A stretch of 14,715 nucleotides of DNA, taken from NCBI GenBank assembly GCA_964518505.1, contig CAZFGT010000053.1:1-14715 (forward strand), written 5' to 3'. The notes beneath the pieces are model-generated. The model was not told the origin of the DNA and searched no databases. It worked only from the letters and a program-made list of their open reading frames with translations. Source of the stretch: DASPUH01 sp964518505 (GTDB taxonomy: Bacteria; Chloroflexota; Limnocylindria; Limnocylindrales; CSP1-4). The position numbers and the translations under genes are program-made. Positions 8,509 through 14,715 of the stretch are shown here, piece after piece (the first letter of the stretch is position 1; each line of letters starts with the position of its first letter).

Positions 8509-9564
8509 ATGACGCTCTTCGTTCGAGCGCTCGGCGCCCTGCTGGGCCTCCTTATCGCCGCCGCCACCGCGAACTCGTTCGAGGCCTTCTCGAGCTCGTC
8601 CAACGCGGGCTTCTTCCTGGCCGCCTGGGTCCTCGCCTGGCCGGTGGTCGGCTTCCTCATCACGCCCTACCTGACCATCGTGCCGGCGACCTGGCTGCTG
8701 CGGCGCGTGCAGGAGCTCTCGACCGGCGAGTTCGTGACCGCCATCGCCGGCCTGCTCGTGGGCCTCCTCATGGGCCTCCTGCTCGGCGCGCCGCTGGCGG
8801 GCCTGGGGCCGCCCTACGGCCAGTTCCTGCCGCTGGGCGTCTCGCTCGTCCTGGGCCTGGGCATGCTGGGCCTGACCGTGGCCAAGCGCCACGACCTCCT
8901 GGAGGCCATCGAGGCACTGGGCGTGCTGCCCCAACGCCAGCCCGCCAACCCTGGCTCGCCGGCCGGCTCGCCCTTCATCGTCGTCGACACCAGCGCCATC
9001 ATCGACGGCCGCATCGCCGACATCGTGGGCTCCGGGTTCCTGTTCGGGACGCTCATCGTGCCGCGCTTCGTGCTCCAGGAGCTCCAGCACATCGCCGACC
9101 ATCCGGATGCCAACAAGCGCAACCGCGGCCGGCGCGGCCTGGAGATCCTGAGCACGCTCCAGAAGGACGAGCGCATGCCGGTCGAGATCACCGACCAGGA
9201 CTTCCCCGAGATCGACGAGGTGGACGCCAAGCTGGTCGCGCTGGCCAAGGTGCGCGAGGCGGCGATCCTGACCAACGACTTCAACCTGAACCGCGTCGCC
9301 GACCTGCAGGGCATCCGGGTCCTCAACGTCAACCACCTGGCCAACGCCGTGAAGCCGGCCTTCCTGCCCGGCGAGGAGCTGCGCATCCGCGTCATCCAGG
9401 AGGGCAAGGAGGCTGGGCAGGGCGTGGGCTTCCTGGACGACGGCACGATGATCGTGGTCGAGGGCGGGGCCCGCTTCCTGGACCGCGACCTCGACGTGAC
9501 CGTCACGCGCGTGCTGCAGACCGTGGCCGGCCGCATGGTCTTCGCCCACCCGCGGCTCGACTGA
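8509..9564 (+). CDS. Membrane-anchored PIN-TRAM domain protein (YacL-like putative RNase)
   Basis: The 351-residue protein has an N-terminal hydrophobic part with about four membrane segments (roughly residues 5-22, 34-58, 75-98 and 107-124), a linker, then a PIN nuclease domain (about 156-280) and a C-terminal TRAM RNA-binding domain (about 283-343). PIN acidic residues are visible: D160 in VVDTSAIIDGR, E191, D239 in VDAKLVALA, and D257 in TNDFNLN. The domain order matches Bacillus YacL, whose function is unclear; a membrane-bound RNase is inferred from the domains. ATG 8509 is preferred to the GTG at 8485 because the GTG overlaps the -10 box. Its stop codon overlaps the ispDF start by one base (TGATG). 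It sits after radA and before ispD, the same order as in Bacillus once disA is removed. Confidence 0.9.
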   Translation: MTLFVRALGALLGLLIAAATANSFEAFSSSSNAGFFLAAWVLAWPVVGFLITPYLTIVPATWLLRRVQELSTGEFVTAIAGLLVGLLMGLLLGAPLAGLGPPYGQFLPLGVSLVLGLGMLGLTVAKRHDLLEAIEALGVLPQRQPANPGSPAGSPFIVVDTSAIIDGRIADIVGSGFLFGTLIVPRFVLQELQHIADHPDANKRNRGRRGLEILSTLQKDERMPVEITDQDFPEIDEVDAKLVALAKVREAAILTNDFNLNRVADLQGIRVLNVNHLANAVKPAFLPGEELRIRVIQEGKEAGQGVGFLDDGTMIVVEGGARFLDRDLDVTVTRVLQTVAGRMVFAHPRLD

Positions 9565-10751
9565 TGGCGCCAAGCGCCACCGCCGGCTATGCCGACGCTG
9601 TGATCGTGGCCGCCGGGGCCAGCCGGCGGATGGGCCAGGACAAGCTCCTCGCCCCGCTCCTGGGGCGACCGCTCCTCGCCTGGGCCCTGGAGGGGCTCGC
9701 GGCCGCGTCGTCCGTGCGGCGCCTCATCGTCGTCGTGGCGCCCGAGCGGGTCGCCGAGATGGCGGCCCGGCCGTGGCTGCAGGTGACCGGCGCGCGCGTG
9801 GTGGCCGGCGGATCGCGGCGCCAGGCGTCGGTGGCGGCCGGCCTGAGCGAAGCCGATGCGGAGGTCGTGCTCGTCCACGACGGGGCCCGGCCGCTCGTGA
9901 CGCCGGCCCTGGCCGACCGGGTGGCGGCGGCAGCCCTCGACCGCGGCGCGGCGGTGCCGGTGCAGCCCGTCGCGGAGACACTCAAGCGCGTGCGCGACGG
10001 CAGCGTCGCGGGGACCGTGGACCGCGCCGGCCTGGCCACGGCCCAGACGCCTCAGGGCGCGCGGCTCGACGTGCTGCGAGCGGCGATGGCGGCGACCGGC
10101 GCCGCGTCCGCCGGGGCGCCCGAGTACACCGACGAGGCGGCCATCCTGGAGGCGCACGGCGTGGCGGTGGCGGCCGTCGATGGGGAGCCGGCCAACCTCA
10201 AGGTCACGACGCCGGGCGACCTGCAGCTGGCCGAGACTCTCCTCAGCGCGCGCCTGGGGACTCCGCGGACGAGCCTTGGCCAGGACAGCCACCCCTTCGG
10301 GCCGGGCGACGGGCTGGCCCTGGGCGGCATCGTCTTCACGGCCGCGCCTCGCCTGTACGGCCACTCCGATGGCGACGCCGCCCTGCACGCCATCGCCGAC
10401 GGCCTGCTGGGCGCGGCCGGCCTCGGCGACCTCGGCCGCCGGTTCCCCGCCGGCGATCCGTCCACCCTTGGTATCGCCTCATCCGCCCTGCTGGACGCCG
10501 TGGTGGCCGACGTGGCTTCGGCCGGCTGGCGGCCATCGGCCGTGGACCTGCAGCTCGAAGGCGCCCGGCCGCACCTGGGCGGCGCCCGGCTCGACGCCAT
10601 GCGCGACGCCATCGCCGGCCTGCTGGGCCTCGATCCCGGCGCCGTCTCCGTGCGCGCCTCGACCGGCAACCTCGACGGCGCCACCGGCGCCGGGCGCAGC
10701 ATCGCCGCCCGGGCGCTCGTGACGATCGCCCCCTCGGGGCGCGTGGCGTGA
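9564..10751 (+). CDS. ispDF: Bifunctional IspD/IspF (MEP cytidylyltransferase / MECDP synthase fusion)
   Basis: The 395-residue fusion covers steps three and five of the MEP isoprenoid pathway. The IspD half (about 1-228) makes CDP-methylerythritol: AAGASRRMGQDK (16-27) is the CTP-binding loop and VHDGARP (104-110) is conserved. The IspF half (about 236-390) makes the cyclic diphosphate: GQDSHPF supplies D241 and H243, and GHSDGDAALHA supplies H267, the three expected zinc ligands. The IspF C-terminal motif is altered: where E. coli has KATTTEKLG...GRGEGIA, this protein has RASTGNLDG...GAGRSIA, losing the metal-binding Glu. IspE, the intervening step, is not in the window. ATG 9564 overlaps the upstream stop by one base, and the GTGA junction overlaps cysS by four, so expression is probably translationally coupled. 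Confidence 0.94.
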   Translation: MAPSATAGYADAVIVAAGASRRMGQDKLLAPLLGRPLLAWALEGLAAASSVRRLIVVVAPERVAEMAARPWLQVTGARVVAGGSRRQASVAAGLSEADAEVVLVHDGARPLVTPALADRVAAAALDRGAAVPVQPVAETLKRVRDGSVAGTVDRAGLATAQTPQGARLDVLRAAMAATGAASAGAPEYTDEAAILEAHGVAVAAVDGEPANLKVTTPGDLQLAETLLSARLGTPRTSLGQDSHPFGPGDGLALGGIVFTAAPRLYGHSDGDAALHAIADGLLGAAGLGDLGRRFPAGDPSTLGIASSALLDAVVADVASAGWRPSAVDLQLEGARPHLGGARLDAMRDAIAGLLGLDPGAVSVRASTGNLDGATGAGRSIAARALVTIAPSGRVA

Positions 10752-12166
10752 GCCTCCAGCTGCGCAACACCCTCGGTGGCCGCCTCGAGCCGTTCGAGCC
10801 GCTCGAGCCGGGCCGCGTCCGCATGTACAGCTGCGGACCCACCGTCTATGCCGCCGCCCATGTGGGCAACTTCCGCAGCTTCGTGTTCGCCGACCTGCTG
10901 CGGCGCTACCTGGGCTGGTCGGGCTACGACGTCCGCTGGGTCATGAACATCACCGACGTCGACGACCGCATCATCGCCCAGGCCAGGGAGCGTGGTGTGA
11001 GCATCGGCGAGCTGACCGCGCCGCATGCCGCGGCCTTCGTGGAAGATCTGGCGCGGCTGCGGGTCACGCCGCCCGACGCGATGCCGCGCCCGACCCAGCA
11101 CATCGAGGCGATGGCGTCGCTCATCGCCACGCTCATCGAGCGGGGGCACGCCTACCGGACGGACGACGGCTCCATCTTCTTCCGCATCGCCAGCTGGCCC
11201 GCGTACGGCCGGCTCGCCCGCCTGGATCCGACCCAGTTGCGCGTCGGCGAGCGCGTCGTGGACGACGACTACGGCAAGGACGACATCCGCGACTTCGCCC
11301 TCTGGAAGGGCCCGCGTGAAGGGGAGCCGTCGTGGTCCACGGCCATCGGCGAGGGCCGGCCGGGGTGGCACATCGAATGCTCGGCGATGAGCATGGCCGA
11401 GCTCGGCTCGTCATTCGACATCCACACCGGCGGCATCGACCTCATCTTCCCCCACCACGAAGACGAGATCGCCCAGTCGGAGGCGGCCACCGGCCAGACC
11501 TTCGTGCGCACCTGGCTGCATTGCGCCCACCTGGCCATGGGCGGCGAGAAGATGGCCAAGCGGACCGGCAACATCGAGCGGCCGGCCGACGTCTACGCCC
11601 GCGGCTACAGCCCGCGCGCCCTCCGCTACGCCCTGCTCGCGGCCCACTACCGGGCCGGCCTGGAGTTCTCCGAGGCTTCGCTGCAGGCGGCCGCGGCGGC
11701 GGTCGAGCGCCTCTCCACCGTCCTCGCCGCCCTCGATACGTACCGCCAGGACGGTTCCGACGCGGACGACCTGGTGGAGCTCCTGGCCAGCACGCGGTCG
11801 GCCTTCACGGCCGGCCTGGACGACGACCTGAACATCGCCCCGGCCCTGGCCGCGGTCTTCGACCTCGTCCGCGAGGTCAACCGGCGGATCGCCGCGCGGA
11901 CCCTGTCCACCGCGGACGCCGGCCGCGTGGCTGGCTACATCCGCGACCTCGACCGCGTCCTGGCCGTGGCTGAAGAAGAAGGGGAGGGACCCGCCCTGGC
12001 GCCTGAGCTGGCGGCCCTCCTGGAAACCCGCCGCGAGGCCCGTGCCGCACGGGACTTCGCCGCCTCGGACCGCCTGCGGGACGAGCTTGCGGCGCGCGGC
12101 ATCCTTGTCGAAGACACCCGTGATGGCCAGCGCTGGCGGCGGGCAGAGGAGATCGTGGATGCCTGA
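10748..12166 (+). CDS. cysS: Cysteine--tRNA ligase
   Basis: The 472-residue class I synthetase charges tRNA-Cys. The HIGH-type signature is AHVGN (37-41). Zinc ligands by comparison with E. coli are C29, C211, H236 and E240, in MYSCGPT, WHIECSAMS and FPHHEDE. The KMSKS loop is KMAKR (268-272), so both serines are replaced. The C-terminal region carries a helical domain and the AARDFAASDRLRDELAARGI signature of CysS. The length and this C-terminal domain argue against the shorter paralogue MshC. The start is GTG at 10748, overlapping the ispDF stop by four bases (GTGA); it gives the usual start just before the LRNTLGG strand. It ends overlapping the methyltransferase gene by eight bases. In Bacillus, cysS lies in the same cluster. 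Confidence 0.96.
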   Translation: MSLQLRNTLGGRLEPFEPLEPGRVRMYSCGPTVYAAAHVGNFRSFVFADLLRRYLGWSGYDVRWVMNITDVDDRIIAQARERGVSIGELTAPHAAAFVEDLARLRVTPPDAMPRPTQHIEAMASLIATLIERGHAYRTDDGSIFFRIASWPAYGRLARLDPTQLRVGERVVDDDYGKDDIRDFALWKGPREGEPSWSTAIGEGRPGWHIECSAMSMAELGSSFDIHTGGIDLIFPHHEDEIAQSEAATGQTFVRTWLHCAHLAMGGEKMAKRTGNIERPADVYARGYSPRALRYALLAAHYRAGLEFSEASLQAAAAAVERLSTVLAALDTYRQDGSDADDLVELLASTRSAFTAGLDDDLNIAPALAAVFDLVREVNRRIAARTLSTADAGRVAGYIRDLDRVLAVAEEEGEGPALAPELAALLETRREARAARDFAASDRLRDELAARGILVEDTRDGQRWRRAEEIVDA

Positions 12167-13856
12167 TCGACCCGGCCCGCGGGGCCCCCGACGTGATGAC
12201 GAGCGGCCCCGATCGGGACGCCCCGGACCCGGCGGGCCCGGTCGGCCAGGTCGACCGTCGTGGCAGCAGCGCCCCGGCGAGCGGCCGGACCGCGAGGGCG
12301 CCGAGCGGCCGGCGCCCGGTACCGGGCCGCGATCGGGTCCGGGTTCCGGGCCGCCCCGGCCTAACCCCCGGCCGTGGCAGCGCCGTGACTCACCGCCACC
12401 GCCGTGGGCCCGCGGCGATCGCCCGCCTCAAGGTCGGCGCGACGGACCACCGCAGGCCCGGCGGGATGGCCCGCCGCCCTGGGCCCGGCCCGAGGGACCG
12501 CCGCCGGACCGTCGTTCGGGCCCCCCGCCCGACCGTCGCCCGGGCCCGTCACCCTGGCCGCGGCGCGAGGGACCGCCGCGCGGCGGCGACCGGCCCTACG
12601 ACCGGGATCGCCCGCGTCCGAGTGGTCCGCCGACCGGCGGCTTCCGCGGCGGGCCTGATCGACCGCGTCCCTTCGACCGGCCGCGTCCATATGACCGCCC
12701 GCGCCCGTTCGACCGGCCCGGCCGGCCCGACCGAGGCCCCGGCCAGAGGTTCGAGCGGCAGTGGCCCGTCATCGAGTCGGCCGTCACGCTGGAGCCGGAA
12801 GAGGAGCTCATCGCCGGGCGCCGTCCGGTGGAAGAAGCGTTCGCCGCACGTCGCGAGGTCCACCGGCTGTACGTCGTGCCGCAGCGGCGTGAGCCGCTCG
12901 AGGCCCTCGTCCTGCACGCCACGACCCTGCGCATCCCCGTCATCGAGGTGGAAGGCGGCAGCCTGACGGCCCTGGCCGGCTTCGATGGCCACCAGGGTGT
13001 CGCGGTGGCCGTCGCCCCCCGGCGCTGGGCCACGCTTGACGAGGTGCTGGCACGCGCCGCGGAGCGCGACGAGCGGCCCTTCGTGCTGGTCCTTGACTCG
13101 TTCGAGGATCCCCACAACCTGGGCAGCCTCCTGCGCACGGCCGAGGCGGCCGGCGTCCACGGCGTGTACTTCCCGACCCATCACGCCGCACCGCTCACCC
13201 CGTCCGCCGTGAAGGCTTCGGCCGGGGCAGTGGAGCATCTGCTCCTCGTGCCGGTCGACGACCTTGGTGGCGCCCTGGCCGACCTGCGTGCCCGGGGCCT
13301 CCGCCTTGTCGGCGCGGACGCCGGCGCGCCCCTGACCTACCGCGAGGCCGACCTCCGTGGGCCGCTCGCGCTTGTCGTGGGGAGTGAGGGGCGCGGCCTG
13401 TCAGGCGCCGTCCGGCGGCGGCTCGACCTCGTCGTGCGCATCCCCATGCACGGCAAGGTCGCCTCGCTCAACGCGGCCGTGGCCGGCTCCGTGCTCCTCC
13501 TGGAGGCCGCCACCCAGCGCGGCCTGCCCGACTCGCCGCTCGCACCGGTGCGGGATGAGTCCGCCGATGAGGCACCGGAAGCCCCGCCCGAAGCCGTGGC
13601 CGTCGAAGCCGCCACGGAGGCGCCCGCCCGCAAGCCACGGGCGCGCAAGGCCGCGGCCAAACCCGCGGTCGTCGAGGTCGCGCCCGCCGACGAGCTGCTC
13701 CCCGGCGCGGCGTCGCCCGAGCCGGCAAAAGCCGTCCGGAAGCCCCGCGTAAGCAAGGCGACGGCCGAGCGGCCGGCCGAGCCATCCGAGCCCGACAAGG
13801 CGGTCCGCAAGGCACGCGCCGTCAAGCCGAAAGCCGAGCCGCCCGAGCCCGCATGA
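12159..13856 (+). CDS. rlmB: SpoU-family 23S rRNA (guanosine-2'-O-)methyltransferase RlmB with long disordered tails
   Basis: The 565-residue protein has a normal RlmB core at about 217-457. The N-terminal substrate-binding part starts at IAGRRPVEEAF. SPOUT motif 1 is DSFEDPHNLGSLLRTAEAAG (313-332), motif 2 is VVGSEGRGLS (406-415) and motif 3 is IPMHGKVASLNAAVAGSVLL (428-447). RlmB methylates a 23S loop guanosine using S-adenosylmethionine; TrmH-like tRNA activity cannot be excluded. Residues 1-203 are almost all Pro, Arg, Gly and Asp, with repeats such as RRDGPP and DRPRPFDRPRPYDRPRPF. Residues 458-565 are Ala/Pro/Glu-rich with basic KPRARKAAAKP-like blocks. Typical RlmB is about 250 residues, so the tails more than double it. 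ATG 12159 overlaps cysS by eight bases; the tail is translated in this frame without a better internal start. Confidence 0.88.
   Translation: MPDRPGPRGPRRDDERPRSGRPGPGGPGRPGRPSWQQRPGERPDREGAERPAPGTGPRSGPGSGPPRPNPRPWQRRDSPPPPWARGDRPPQGRRDGPPQARRDGPPPWARPEGPPPDRRSGPPPDRRPGPSPWPRREGPPRGGDRPYDRDRPRPSGPPTGGFRGGPDRPRPFDRPRPYDRPRPFDRPGRPDRGPGQRFERQWPVIESAVTLEPEEELIAGRRPVEEAFAARREVHRLYVVPQRREPLEALVLHATTLRIPVIEVEGGSLTALAGFDGHQGVAVAVAPRRWATLDEVLARAAERDERPFVLVLDSFEDPHNLGSLLRTAEAAGVHGVYFPTHHAAPLTPSAVKASAGAVEHLLLVPVDDLGGALADLRARGLRLVGADAGAPLTYREADLRGPLALVVGSEGRGLSGAVRRRLDLVVRIPMHGKVASLNAAVAGSVLLLEAATQRGLPDSPLAPVRDESADEAPEAPPEAVAVEAATEAPARKPRARKAAAKPAVVEVAPADELLPGAASPEPAKAVRKPRVSKATAERPAEPSEPDKAVRKARAVKPKAEPPEPA
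12230..12740 (+). repeat. Coding low-complexity repeats in the rlmB 5' part
   Basis: Degenerate, imperfect repeats encode Pro/Arg/Gly/Asp blocks: RRDGPP twice, PPPDRR twice, and DRPRP(F/Y) four times near residues 167-185. The DNA is very rich in C and G and favours slippage, so length variation between relatives is likely. The repeats stay in frame with the methyltransferase. Confidence 0.6.
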
Positions 13857-14209
13857 TCCGGATCGGGTCGATCGTCATCCGCGTCGATGACATCGAGCGG
13901 CAGACGGCCTTCTGGTCGGCGGCCCTGGGCTACGAGCCCCGCAAGGGCGGCGACGATGATTTCGTGCTGCTCAAGCCGCGCGACGGCGTGGGGCCCAACG
14001 TCTCGCTCGACCGGGTCCGCTCGACGGTCCAGGTGCCGCCACGCCTCCATCTGGACCTCTACACGAAGGACCAGGCGGGCGAGGTCGCGCGCCTGATCGC
14101 CCTCGGCGCCACCGAGGTCCACTGGTCCAAGCGCCCGCCGGACGCCGACTACGTCATCCTGGCCGACCCCGAAGGCAACCGCTTCTGCGTGGTGGACATC
14201 ACCCGCTGA
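13853..14209 (+). CDS. VOC-superfamily (glyoxalase-like) protein
   Basis: The 118-residue protein has the paired beta-alpha-beta-beta-beta pattern of the vicinal-oxygen-chelate fold. The first half is IGSIVIRVDDIERQTAFWSA with ALGY, and the second is RLHLDLYTKD...VARLIALGATEV ending in DYVILADPEGNRFCVVD. H66 and E107 occupy positions often used as metal ligands, but the usual ligand in the first strand is absent (IRV), so catalysis is uncertain. Members of this small family include glyoxalases, dioxygenases and resistance proteins, and the substrate cannot be told from sequence. The ATG overlaps the rlmB stop by four bases (ATGA), making it the last gene of the 8509 operon. Its link to the translation genes is unexplained. 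Confidence 0.8.
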   Translation: MIRIGSIVIRVDDIERQTAFWSAALGYEPRKGGDDDFVLLKPRDGVGPNVSLDRVRSTVQVPPRLHLDLYTKDQAGEVARLIALGATEVHWSKRPPDADYVILADPEGNRFCVVDITR

Positions 14210-14231
14210 CGTCGCCGTGCTCGACGGCCCG

Positions 14232-14261
14232 TTGCGTACCTTCGCCGCGCTGCTGTAAACT
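14232..14261 (+). promoter_or_regulatory. Promoter of the tRNA-tuf cluster
   Basis: TTGCGT (14232-14237) and TAAACT (14256-14261) with an 18-base spacer form the most sigma-70-like promoter in the window. The predicted start is near 14268, a few bases before tRNA-Thr at 14272. Confidence 0.65.
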
Positions 14262-14271
14262 GCGCAGTCGC

Positions 14272-14347
14272 GCCGACGTAGCTCAATTGGTAGAGCAGCG
14301 GTTTTGTAAACCGCCGGTTCCGGGTTCGAGTCCCGTCGTCGGCTCCA
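14272..14347 (+). tRNA. tRNA-Thr (anticodon TGT)
   Basis: The acceptor arms GCCGACG and CGTCGGC pair fully. The D arm is GCTC/GAGC, the anticodon stem GCGGT/ACCGC holds loop TTTGTAA with anticodon TGT (reads ACA), and the T loop is TTCGAGT. The outermost T-stem pair is a C/T mismatch. The 3' end TCCA is encoded. Confidence 0.97.
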
Positions 14348-14361
14348 ACGCGAATAACGCC

Positions 14362-14402
14362 CGTTTCCCGATCCACCGCGGGCCGCAGCCCGGTCGGGGA
14401 CG
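14362..14402 (+). other. Extended hairpin between tRNA-Thr and tRNA-Tyr
   Basis: An outer stem pairs CGT-T-TCCCGAT (14362-14372, one bulged T) with GTCGGGGACG (14393-14402). An inner stem pairs CGGG (14379-14382) with CCCG (14389-14392) directly against it. It probably helps process the tRNA transcript or causes pausing; there is no T-tract. Confidence 0.4.
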
Positions 14403-14409
14403 TTTCCAT

Positions 14410-14494
14410 GGGTAGGTTGAGCAGGTGGTGAGCTCCGCTGACTGTAGATCAGCCGTCTTCGACTGTGGGGGTTCGATTCCCTCCCTGCCCACCA
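14410..14494 (+). tRNA. tRNA-Tyr (anticodon GTA)
   Basis: This is a class II tRNA. The acceptor arms GGGTAGG and CCTGCCC pair with one T-G wobble. The anticodon stem GCTGA/TCAGC encloses CTGTAGA with anticodon GTA. A short variable-arm hairpin GTC-TTC-GAC follows, then the T loop TTCGATT and an encoded ACCA end. The acceptor arms are identical to the first hairpin of the clpC leader. Confidence 0.96.
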
Positions 14495-14529
14495 TCACTC
14501 TGATCTAATAACCTTCCGGCAGCGACCGG

Positions 14530-14605
14530 GCCCACATAGCTCAGCTGGCAGAGCACTTCCTTGGTAAGGAAGAGGTCTTGGGTTCAAGTCCCAATGTGGG
14601 CTCCA
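14530..14605 (+). tRNA. tRNA-Thr (anticodon GGT)
   Basis: The acceptor arms GCCCACA and TGTGGGC, D arm GCTC/GAGC, anticodon stem CTTCC/GGAAG with loop TTGGTAA (anticodon GGT, reads ACC and ACT), and T arm TTGGG/CCCAA are all fully paired. TCCA is encoded. It is the second threonine tRNA in the cluster, with a different anticodon. Confidence 0.97.
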
Positions 14606-14617
14606 GCCCCCCAACCA

Positions 14618-14637
14618 CGCGGCGGCGAAGCCGCGTC
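14618..14637 (+). other. Hairpin between tRNA-Thr and tuf
   Basis: ACGCGGC (14618-14624) pairs with GCCGCGT (14631-14637) around GGCGAA. No T-tract follows, so readthrough into tuf is expected. It may mark an RNA-processing site that separates tRNA from tuf mRNA. Confidence 0.4.
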
Positions 14638-14663
14638 CTTCAGGAGTCGGTAGCGCAAACCAG

Positions 14664-14715
14664 ATGGCCAAGAAGAAGTTCGAGCGCACCAAGCCGCACG
14701 TCAACATCGGCACGA
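14664..14715 (+). CDS. tuf: Elongation factor Tu, N-terminal 17 codons (cut by window edge)
   Basis: The translated start MAKKKFERTKPHVNIGT is the conserved N terminus of EF-Tu, the GTPase that delivers aminoacyl-tRNA to the ribosome. The frame runs off the right edge just before the P-loop. The best Shine-Dalgarno candidate (CAGGAG, 14641-14646) is 17 nt upstream, farther than usual. It lies 58 nt after tRNA-Thr on the same strand with no obvious promoter between, so it is probably cotranscribed with the tRNAs, as tufB is with four tRNA genes in E. coli. Confidence 0.95.
   Translation, partial: MAKKKFERTKPHVNIGT

Noticed and set aside
8814..10388. Long minus-strand frame opposite the PIN-TRAM and ispDF genes
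   Set aside because: No recognisable motif; it is antisense to two clear, coupled genes.
12193..12966. A second plus-strand frame overlapping the start of rlmB
   Set aside because: It is an Arg/Gly/Pro shadow in a different frame that ends inside the methyltransferase core. The rlmB frame continues uninterrupted into conserved motifs.
14283..14713. Minus-strand frames opposite the tRNAs, with peptides such as WDLNPRPLPYQGSALPAEL
   Set aside because: These are the well-known false translations of tRNA genes in antisense; the tRNA structures explain the sequence fully.

Overview
This is a chromosomal housekeeping window from a high-GC bacterium. It carries rRNA genes, translation and proteostasis genes and a tRNA-tuf cluster. 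I see no mobile element, CRISPR array, prophage or pseudogene. The gene order clpC - radA - PIN/TRAM (yacL-like) - ispD/F - cysS - rlmB resembles a thinned Firmicutes clpC-to-rlmB (yac) cluster. The GC content, the fused IspDF and a four-cysteine membrane protein of a type I associate with Candidatus Limnocylindria suggest a Chloroflexota lineage. That taxonomic call is inference with moderate to low confidence.

Layout. Positions 1-332 are the 3' end of 23S rRNA and about 449-565 is 5S rRNA. A small four-cysteine membrane protein gene (599-1087, +) converges on a divergent Fpg/Nei glycosylase gene (1121-2005, -). A 251-bp region between fpg and rpsA holds divergent promoter candidates and a leader hairpin. 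rpsA (2257-4386) encodes a four-domain ribosomal protein S1 flanked by very long acidic Ala/Glu/Pro tails. clpC (4489-6972) follows after a structured leader, then radA (7028-8464), which looks leaderless. From 8509 to 14209 there is a tight, translationally coupled operon: membrane-anchored PIN-TRAM protein, fused IspD-IspF, CysS, an RlmB-type methyltransferase with large disordered tails, and a VOC-fold protein. All junctions in it overlap by 1 to 8 nt. The window closes with tRNA-Thr(TGT), tRNA-Tyr(GTA), tRNA-Thr(GGT) and the first 17 codons of tuf (EF-Tu).

How the parts work together. Most genes serve translation (rRNA, S1, CysS, RlmB, tRNAs, EF-Tu), protein quality control (ClpC) and DNA repair (Fpg, RadA). 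IspDF supplies two non-consecutive steps of the MEP isoprenoid pathway.

Most unusual signals. (1) The clpC leader can form two mutually exclusive hairpins, and the first has exactly the arms of the tRNA-Tyr acceptor stem encoded 10 kb downstream. (2) Inverted repeats sit between a stop codon and an extended -10 box at two places (clpC and 8509). (3) Several -10 boxes lie so close to start codons that leaderless or near-leaderless mRNAs are likely. (4) S1 and RlmB both carry exceptionally long low-complexity tails. (5) The IspF half has an altered substrate/metal motif. I found no clear undescribed multi-gene system; the novelty, if any, is in regulatory RNA and protein tails.
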